Notes under the pieces: generated by a model
Seen by the model: only the letters and a program-made list of their open reading frames with translations
Told to the model about the DNA's origin: nothing
The model's database searches: none
In this document: one piece after another, positions 19,965 to 24,974 of the stretch
How the letters are laid out: every line of letters begins with the position of its first letter
Numbering within the stretch: the first letter of the stretch is position 1
Position numbers and translations under genes: made by a program
NCBI GenBank assembly: GCA_965372135.1
Contig: CBDVBD010000030.1
Location: 1 to 24,974, forward strand
Reading direction: 5' to 3'
Source: CBDVBD01 sp965372135
Lineage (GTDB): Bacteria; Electryoneota; RPQS01; CBDVBD01
Length of the DNA: 24,974 nucleotides

Positions 19965-21650
19965 TTAATGTCCGACAGCGGCGCCGTGGGAACGGGAATC
20001 GGTGCCGCCGTAAATGATTCCGGTGGCGGGGTCACGGTGGATGGATTGGGCGGAGGACCAGGTGCCCTCGGCTTTGATGTGATGTCCCATGGAGGTTAGG
20101 TTGTCCTGGACGTCAACAGGGATACCGGCTTCGAGGTACAAGGTATCCGGTTGCCATTGGTGGTGCACGCGGGGGGCATCGACGGCGGCTTGGATGTCCA
20201 TGTCGAACTCCACCACGTTCAAGAACACTTGCAATACGGTGCTGATGATGCGCGGTCCGCCGGGGCTGCCCAGGATCATGAAGGGTTGATCGTCGTTGAG
20301 TACCAGGGTGGGGGTCATGCTGGATAAGGGGCGTTTACCTGATTCGATGAAGTTGCGGCGGTTTCCCACCAAGCCCCAGAAATTGGGCTCGCCGGGATGG
20401 GTAACGAAATCGTCCATCTCGTTGTTCAGCAGGATGCCGGTTCCGGGGATAATCCAGGCAGATCCGAAGGTGGTGTTGATAGTGGTGGTAAGGGCGACCA
20501 TGGTGCCGTGGTCGTCGATGGCGGATATATGGGTGGTGTGGTGCGCATCGTGAGAGGCACAGGGATCGCCGGGGGAATTCAGATGGGAGGCGGTATTGGG
20601 CAGGATCGAAGCGGCGAGTTGGTCGGCGTACTCCAATGATAGCAATCCTCGAACCGGAATATAGGAATAGGCGGGATCGCCTAAGTATTCAGCACGATCG
20701 GCAAAGGCACGGCTCATGGCTTCGGCTAAGTAATGGAGATACCGGGAGGAATTGTGCCCTAAGGATGACAGACCGGTGTTGCGCAGGATGTTCAACATTT
20801 GTATCAGGTGGATTCCGCCGGATGAGGGCGGTGGCATGGAGTAGATGTGGTACCCTTTGTATTGACCGTGTACCGGGCTGCGAACCACCGGGGAGTAGTT
20901 TCGGAGATCATCGAAGCGGAGCCACCCGCGGGCATTTTCGATTTCCTGGGCGATTTTGAGCCCCAAGTCACCACGGTAGAACACGTCGATGCCGTGATCG
21001 GCGATCAATTGGAGTGTGGCTGCCAAGTCATGTTGTACTAGTCGGTCGCCTTGCTGCCAGGGGCTTCCGTCAGGCTTTAGGAAGATCGATGCAGTTTGGT
21101 GGTATCGAGATAACCGGTCTTTATATCGTTCTAATTTTTCGGCATAAACAAGGTCGAGCAGGAAGCCGGTGTCGGCGATAGCGATGGCGGGTTTCAGGGC
21201 GTCGGCGAGGGTTACGGTTCCGAATTGTTGCAGGGCTAAATTCAGCGCCGCCAGGGTACCGGGGACTCCACCGGCGTTGGGTCCAGTGACGGATGGTTTC
21301 TGTTCAATACCGGAGTAGTTAACGAAAGACATGCTGTCGCATAGGGCTGGTGCGGTTTCCCTGCCGTCGATGGTGATAACCCTGCCATCAGGGGTACGCA
21401 GTACCATGAATAACCCACCGCCGATGCCGGAATAGTATCCTTCGACTACATTTAGTACGAAGGCAGTAACCACGGCGGCATCTACTGCATTACTACCGTC
21501 CTTAAGGATCTGGCAGCCTGCTTCTGAGGCTAATCGATGGGCGCTGACTACCATGCCGTTGCGAGCCATGACCGGATCGTGGGTGGCGGCATGGGATGTA
21601 CAGACTACATATATTGAAAGTAGGATTACGTATAATAAGAATCGTCTCAT
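19965..21650 (-). CDS. ggt: Gamma-glutamyltransferase (glutathione hydrolase)
   Basis: GGT cleaves or transfers the gamma-glutamyl group of glutathione and related peptides in the periplasm. It is made as a proenzyme that cleaves itself before a threonine. The 561-residue protein has a signal peptide (1-22). It has the family motifs DGRETAP (Arg97 binds the substrate carboxylate), SGIGGGLFMV, and the self-cleavage and nucleophile site HHTTHIS with Thr372. Downstream are NTTFGS, NNEMDDF and RPLSSMTPT. The lid-loop stretch after NNEMDDF (HPGEPNFWGLVGN) is present as in E. coli GGT. ATG 21650 is taken; a GTG four codons earlier is possible and would change only the n-region. It follows tonB by 56 bp across a palindromic repeat and may belong to the receptor-exbB-exbD-tonB transcript. 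Expected length is about 560-580, so it is complete. Confidence 0.95.
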   Translation of the reverse strand: MRRFLLYVILLSIYVVCTSHAATHDPVMARNGMVVSAHRLASEAGCQILKDGSNAVDAAVVTAFVLNVVEGYYSGIGGGLFMVLRTPDGRVITIDGRETAPALCDSMSFVNYSGIEQKPSVTGPNAGGVPGTLAALNLALQQFGTVTLADALKPAIAIADTGFLLDLVYAEKLERYKDRLSRYHQTASIFLKPDGSPWQQGDRLVQHDLAATLQLIADHGIDVFYRGDLGLKIAQEIENARGWLRFDDLRNYSPVVRSPVHGQYKGYHIYSMPPPSSGGIHLIQMLNILRNTGLSSLGHNSSRYLHYLAEAMSRAFADRAEYLGDPAYSYIPVRGLLSLEYADQLAASILPNTASHLNSPGDPCASHDAHHTTHISAIDDHGTMVALTTTINTTFGSAWIIPGTGILLNNEMDDFVTHPGEPNFWGLVGNRRNFIESGKRPLSSMTPTLVLNDDQPFMILGSPGGPRIISTVLQVFLNVVEFDMDIQAAVDAPRVHHQWQPDTLYLEAGIPVDVQDNLTSMGHHIKAEGTWSSAQSIHRDPATGIIYGGTDSRSHGAAVGH

Positions 21651-21665
21651 ACTATAGCTCACTGT

Positions 21666-21703
21666 TGTCGGGTTTTTCCCGCCATCGGGCGGATTCAGAA
21701 CCA
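21666..21703. repeat. Palindromic repeat between tonB and ggt
   Basis: The spacer starts with GTCGGG, as in the family B repeats at 2979 and 8118. It holds CCGCC-ATCG-GGCGG (21680-21693), a 5-bp hairpin. No T-run follows on the minus strand, so it is not a clear terminator. Confidence 0.5.
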
Positions 21704-21706
21704 GAC

Positions 21707-22519
21707 CTACTTCAGGGTGAATACGAAGGTGATGACAGCGGATTGATTGCCCTGGGGCTGGCTGAGGTCCAAGGGGCTGAAGCGCCAGATACGCAACGTT
21801 TCGATTGCCAGATTTTCCAGAGTGGTTTCGCCCTTGGTGATGGGGGTAATCATGCCCACAGAGCCGTCGGGGAGAACCTGGAATTCCAGACGGATACGTA
21901 CTTCACGGGATACATCGGGCGGGTATTCCGGTAACGGTCCGGACAGGATTTCCCGGGATGGTCCTTCCCACAGAATTTCGAAGGGCTGCCGGGATGTGCC
22001 GGTCAACGGAGTAGTGCTTACGCCAGGACCGGCGGGTCGTTGTCCGGGGGTTAACAGCTTGTCCACCGAGGGGATTTCCCGTTCGCCCACTGGCACATCG
22101 GGAAGGGCACGACCGGTTTCTTCCGCAGTGGGCATTGATACTTTCCGAGTCGCTTCGGCGGCATCGGGTTTTGGGGGTTCCTGCAAGCGGGTGCTTTCCG
22201 ATATTGGGATTTCCATTTCATCTTCACGGAAATTCCTGCGCTGGGGAAGTTTCACCCGGGCACCTCTGTCGGCGGTGCGGGGAACGACTTGTTCCTTTGG
22301 ATCCTCCCGAGTCTCGGGCTTAGTTTTCGCTGCCGGTGTGATCGGTGGTGTTTTTTTCTGCAGTTTAGGAGGTGCGGGCATGGTTTGGAAATAGAGTTCA
22401 GCGAATTCCTCCATAAAGGGCTTCACCGGCAGCACCAGCAGCAGGAAAATCACCGCCAGCAGCAGGTGCAATGCCACCGAGACCGCCCATCCTATTTGCA
22501 TGTACTTGGGCTGATTCAT
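21707..22519 (-). CDS. tonB: TonB-family energy-coupling protein
   Basis: TonB passes proton-motive energy from ExbB/ExbD in the inner membrane to outer-membrane receptors. The 270-residue protein has an N-terminal membrane anchor (about 9-32, with a His in AVSVALHLLLAV as is usual). A long Pro/Lys/Glu-rich periplasmic linker follows (about 48-185, including PPKLQKKTPPITPA). The C-terminal TonB domain is at about 190-270: LPEYPPDVSREVRIRLEFQVLPDGSV, then LENLAIETLRIWRFSPL. Its start codon overlaps the exbD stop as ATGA, so the two are translationally coupled. The gene order exbB-exbD-tonB and the adjacent barrel gene support the assignment. Confidence 0.93.
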   Translation of the reverse strand: MNQPKYMQIGWAVSVALHLLLAVIFLLLVLPVKPFMEEFAELYFQTMPAPPKLQKKTPPITPAAKTKPETREDPKEQVVPRTADRGARVKLPQRRNFREDEMEIPISESTRLQEPPKPDAAEATRKVSMPTAEETGRALPDVPVGEREIPSVDKLLTPGQRPAGPGVSTTPLTGTSRQPFEILWEGPSREILSGPLPEYPPDVSREVRIRLEFQVLPDGSVGMITPITKGETTLENLAIETLRIWRFSPLDLSQPQGNQSAVITFVFTLK

Positions 22520-22920
22520 TGCTCCGGTCGCTCCGTGGCAATCAGGAATTTCTCCCCGCCGGCGGATTTGATGACATCGATTACCTGTACTGCTCGGTTC
22601 AGGGAGATGTCGCGGTCAGCTTGGATTACGATCACCTGCCCGGCGCCGTAGATCAACTTCGGCTTCAGTTTAGCGGGCAGGGCTTCCAAGCTGGTGCGTT
22701 CGTCGTTCAGGTACAGCGCACCGTCTTGAGTGATGGTAATGTTGATGCTCTTTTCGGAATTTACCTCGGCGGTTTCGGACTTTGGAAGCCGTACTTTGAT
22801 GCCGGGTTGGATGATAAACGACGACGACAGCATGAAGAAAATCAGCAACAACATCACGATGTCGGTCAGGGAATAGACGCTGAAGGTCTGGAGCGGTTTT
22901 AGGCGTGGTTGAAAGTCCAT
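22516..22920 (-). CDS. exbD: ExbD/TolR-family proton channel subunit
   Basis: ExbD forms the proton-conducting stator with ExbB. The 134-residue protein has a short cytoplasmic N-terminus and a single membrane helix (about 15-36) with the essential aspartate at position 20 in SLTDIVMLLLIFFML. A periplasmic domain follows, containing VRLPKSETAE, ITITQDGALYLND and VIQADRDI. Length and motif are typical. The start lies 1 bp after the exbB stop and the end overlaps tonB by 4 nt. TolR is the alternative; the adjacent TonB and the absence of TolB/Pal favour ExbD. Confidence 0.93.
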   Translation of the reverse strand: MDFQPRLKPLQTFSVYSLTDIVMLLLIFFMLSSSFIIQPGIKVRLPKSETAEVNSEKSINITITQDGALYLNDERTSLEALPAKLKPKLIYGAGQVIVIQADRDISLNRAVQVIDVIKSAGGEKFLIATERPEQ

Positions 22921-22921
22921 G

Positions 22922-23536
22922 TTATTTCGCCTCGCCTAATAATTCGATGATTTCCACCGATCCCTCTTCCATTTCATAGGTGCGGTCCTGTATTTTACCC
23001 TGCAGAGTGTTGTAGATGATGTAGGCGACTATGCCCACCGTCAGTCCCGCGGCAGTGGTGACCAGGGCTTCCCAGATTCCCCCTGCTAAGACGTTGGAGG
23101 TAACGCTGCCGCCCAGGTTTTGGATTTGCATGAAGGCTCGGATCATGCCGGTCACGGTGCCCAGGAAGCCCAGCAGCGGAGTGACGCCAGCCAGGGTCGC
23201 CAATACGCCTAAGCGTTTTTCCAGAGTGTGTACCTCCAGCCGTCCGGCGTCCTCAATGGCGGTACGGACCGATTCGGGATTGGTGGCGTGTTTTTCCAAG
23301 CCTTTCCCCAGCACGGACGCCAGCGGTCCGCCGGTTTTTAGGCAGAATTCGCGGGCTCTGGCGATTTCACCCTGGTGTACGATGCCGCGCAGGTGCATCA
23401 TGAATTGTCCGGTGTCGATGCGGGCTTTTCGCAGCACCAGCGCTCGTTCGATTGCGACGGCAATCACCACCGCCGAACATAAGGCAATGGGGATCATCAG
23501 CCAGCCGCCCTTGACAAGAACCTCGAATAGGCTCAT
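22922..23536 (-). CDS. exbB: ExbB/TolQ/MotA-family proton channel subunit
   Basis: ExbB assembles a pentameric inner-membrane pore around ExbD. The 204-residue protein has membrane helices at about 12-32, 112-134 and 157-178. Its family signature is TPLLGFLGTVTGMIRAF (119-135), followed by IWEALVTTAAGLTVGIVAYIIYN (154-176), where the conserved threonines line the channel. A cytoplasmic helical region (about 35-105) lies between helices 1 and 2. AGGA precedes the ATG. A spacer of 148 bp with palindromes separates it from the barrel gene upstream, with no terminator seen. The three exb/ton genes form a compact operon. Confidence 0.94.
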   Translation of the reverse strand: MSLFEVLVKGGWLMIPIALCSAVVIAVAIERALVLRKARIDTGQFMMHLRGIVHQGEIARAREFCLKTGGPLASVLGKGLEKHATNPESVRTAIEDAGRLEVHTLEKRLGVLATLAGVTPLLGFLGTVTGMIRAFMQIQNLGGSVTSNVLAGGIWEALVTTAAGLTVGIVAYIIYNTLQGKIQDRTYEMEEGSVEIIELLGEAK

Positions 23537-23581
23537 GGTTTTTTCCTACGTTTTATGTTATCAAATAGTTAACGGACATAT

Positions 23582-23642
23582 CCGTCACATGAGGGCATGT
23601 GACGGCACACAATGAGATTGCCACATCCGGCAGTTGCCGGAT
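23582..23642. repeat. Two perfect palindromes between barrel gene and exbB
   Basis: CCGTCACATG (23582-23591) and CATGTGACGG (23596-23605) form a perfect 10-bp stem with an AGGG loop. ATCCGGCA / TGCCGGAT (23625-23642) form a perfect 8-bp stem with a 2-nt centre. The latter and its flank, continuing as TTCGCAATGACGG, resemble 5316-5339. They read as dispersed repeats, although a hairpin here could also protect or attenuate the mRNA between receptor and exbB. Confidence 0.65.
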
Positions 23643-23684
23643 TCGCAATGACGGATCCAAATCCGGATCACCGGTTGGTGATAC

Positions 23685-24974
23685 CTAATAAGGTGATGTC
23701 ATGAAGCCCAGGCGAATTCCAATGCGAAAGGGTTCGCCTTCGTATCCAGGAAAGGTTTCATAATGGGTGTCGGTGATGTTTTCACCCCACAGTGCCAGCC
23801 AAAACGGCGTCGGGGTCTTCCAACGGACTTCGGCGCCGATAGCGCCATAGGATGGAAGGTCGCCGCTTTCATCCCAGTTGGGACGCTCGCCGTGGAGATG
23901 TCCAGATAGCGCAAAGGTCCATGCCGGATTCGGTTTTACGGTGATTTTTATTTGCGCCGTTCCATTCTCAAGGAATGGAACACCATCAGAATGCGGAATA
24001 GGCGGACAATAACAACCCACCCAATACTCGGTCGGATCTATTTTACCCCAGATCCTTTCGCCATAAATATCTATTTCAATAGGATCTATGGGCTGCCACC
24101 AACATCCAAGTCCAGCTTTTGTGATTTCCACCGTATCTTGGTCGACGGAATATATGCCAACATAATGGAAATCGATGAAGGTAGGATAGCCCTCAATTTT
24201 TTCCCACCCTCCCCAGCCACGAACACGCACCCGATTACCAAACGAGCGATTTATCTCAGCTTGCACCCAAACTGGTTTTTCTTGAACCCAGGGAGATAAT
24301 TTGTAAACCACCCATGCAGTTGGAGACGCTTTAAGATATGGATTCGTTCGCTGATTTTCCACTACATCCTCTACAGATACACTTGATCCTCCTTGAACCC
24401 TCAAACCGAATAGAGGGGAAAGGTTAAACGACACGAATCCTTCGGGTAGCATATGGAAATTATTCTCATTATCTCTGTCTTTCCAATAAGCACCTGTAAT
24501 GATTGCTCCTGCAGCAATTCTTGATTGTAGCGGGAACGTTATCCCCACTTTGGAACGGGCTAAAGTTACATCATGGAAATATTCGTCTCTCTTAAGCTCG
24601 TTCCATCCCACATCAATCCCAGTTAGGTATCTAAATGATTTCCCTTGTCCATGTAGTTCAACCAAGCCATTCGCACGATTCAACGTTGTTTTATAATCTG
24701 TTCGATCATCCTCAGCAATCCAGTTCGCGCCGTTGGTGCGAATGTTCATCAAGATTTTTGGTGATATTTTCCATTCCGCCAGAATGTCACCTTCACTATA
24801 TGTTATCCAACGTTTATCGGCGGGAGAAACTGAACCAAAATTTCTCCATCTCCGCCGTTCGAATAAACCTTGGACTCCCAACTCGAAATATCGACTGGGC
24901 TTCCAACTTCCGCTAAATCGTGACGTTCTCTGATTGCGATCTATATAATCAATTTCACCACTTTGCGAAAGCCA
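23685..24974 (-). CDS. TonB-dependent-receptor-like outer-membrane barrel (partial)
   Basis: The frame stays open to the window edge, so 429 residues of the C-terminal part are visible and the N-terminus is missing. Upstream of the TTG at 24881 the frame still encodes barrel-like sequence (for example RFSGSWKPSRYFELGVQGLF), so the internal TTG is not the true start. The sequence shows alternating-residue strands with many Trp and Tyr and ends LALWGENITDTHYETFPGYEGEPFRIGIRLGFMTSPY. That matches the last two strands of TonB-dependent receptors (NxxD-Y and RIG-x-x-x-GF). The plug and TonB box lie outside. The adjacent exbB-exbD-tonB operon fits well. The ligand cannot be told from this part. Confidence 0.8.
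   Translation of the reverse strand, partial: WLSQSGEIDYIDRNQRTSRFSGSWKPSRYFELGVQGLFERRRWRNFGSVSPADKRWITYSEGDILAEWKISPKILMNIRTNGANWIAEDDRTDYKTTLNRANGLVELHGQGKSFRYLTGIDVGWNELKRDEYFHDVTLARSKVGITFPLQSRIAAGAIITGAYWKDRDNENNFHMLPEGFVSFNLSPLFGLRVQGGSSVSVEDVVENQRTNPYLKASPTAWVVYKLSPWVQEKPVWVQAEINRSFGNRVRVRGWGGWEKIEGYPTFIDFHYVGIYSVDQDTVEITKAGLGCWWQPIDPIEIDIYGERIWGKIDPTEYWVGCYCPPIPHSDGVPFLENGTAQIKITVKPNPAWTFALSGHLHGERPNWDESGDLPSYGAIGAEVRWKTPTPFWLALWGENITDTHYETFPGYEGEPFRIGIRLGFMTSPY

Noticed and set aside
21747..23615. Plus-strand frames of up to 215 codons over tonB and exbB
   Set aside because: Opposite-strand shadows of conserved membrane-complex genes.
23685..24881. Complete barrel gene starting at the TTG at 24881
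   Set aside because: The frame stays open with barrel-like sequence to the window edge, so the gene is truncated by the window and starts outside it.

Overview
The window looks like a chromosomal piece of an uncultured Gram-negative bacterium, most likely from one of the candidate phyla of the FCB superphylum (Zixibacteria, KSB1, Marinimicrobia or Latescibacteria-like). The reasons are: (i) two secreted proteins end in the Asn-Tyr-Pro-Asn-Pro-Phe-Asn C-terminal sorting/FlgD-like domain; (ii) there are several large secreted beta-helix and Ig-like proteins with signal peptides; (iii) an ExbB/ExbD/TonB system sits beside an outer-membrane barrel; (iv) the gene spacers carry small palindromic repeats. 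The phylum is an inference. No rRNA or marker gene fixes it.

Layout. 1-2363: tadA (tRNA adenosine deaminase) and a class II triterpene cyclase of the squalene-hopene cyclase family, read as a pair. 2417-2904: a tRNA-Ser(CGA) gene followed at once by a small nested element. It consists of a collapsed GIY-YIG ORF, a 60-nt tail, an intact 80-codon GIY-YIG nuclease ORF, and the tail again. Each tail ends in a copy of the tRNA 3' end. This is the most unusual structure in the window. 3029-5207: a small cysteine-containing membrane protein, a divergent DprA-like protein and a UPF0282-type metallo-hydrolase, tightly packed. 5615-7984: a large, AT-rich secreted beta-helix protein. 8010-8217: spacer repeats. 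8338-9077: a HigB/HigA toxin-antitoxin pair behind a perfect inverted repeat. 9212-11659: a secreted protein with a C-terminal sorting domain, then an unrecognised two-domain protein with a DprA/SLOG-like N-terminus, closed by a strong terminator.

From 11732 to the end everything reads on the minus strand. The order along the plus coordinates is: a secreted subtilisin-like protease with a sorting domain, a large secreted Ig/CARDB-like protein, a second beta-helix protein (paralogue of the one at 5615), gamma-glutamyltransferase, TonB, ExbD, ExbB, and the C-terminal part of a TonB-dependent-receptor-like barrel cut by the window edge. In transcription order the last group is receptor, exbB, exbD, tonB, ggt. 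It reads as an envelope uptake module with a periplasmic peptidase/transferase.

Six candidate promoters share one design: a TTGAnn-like -35, exactly 17 bp, and a -10 of TATATT or TAAATT. They lie upstream of tadA, the 5615 gene, higB, the protease, the Ig-like protein and the second beta-helix gene. This recurrence supports them more than any single match would.
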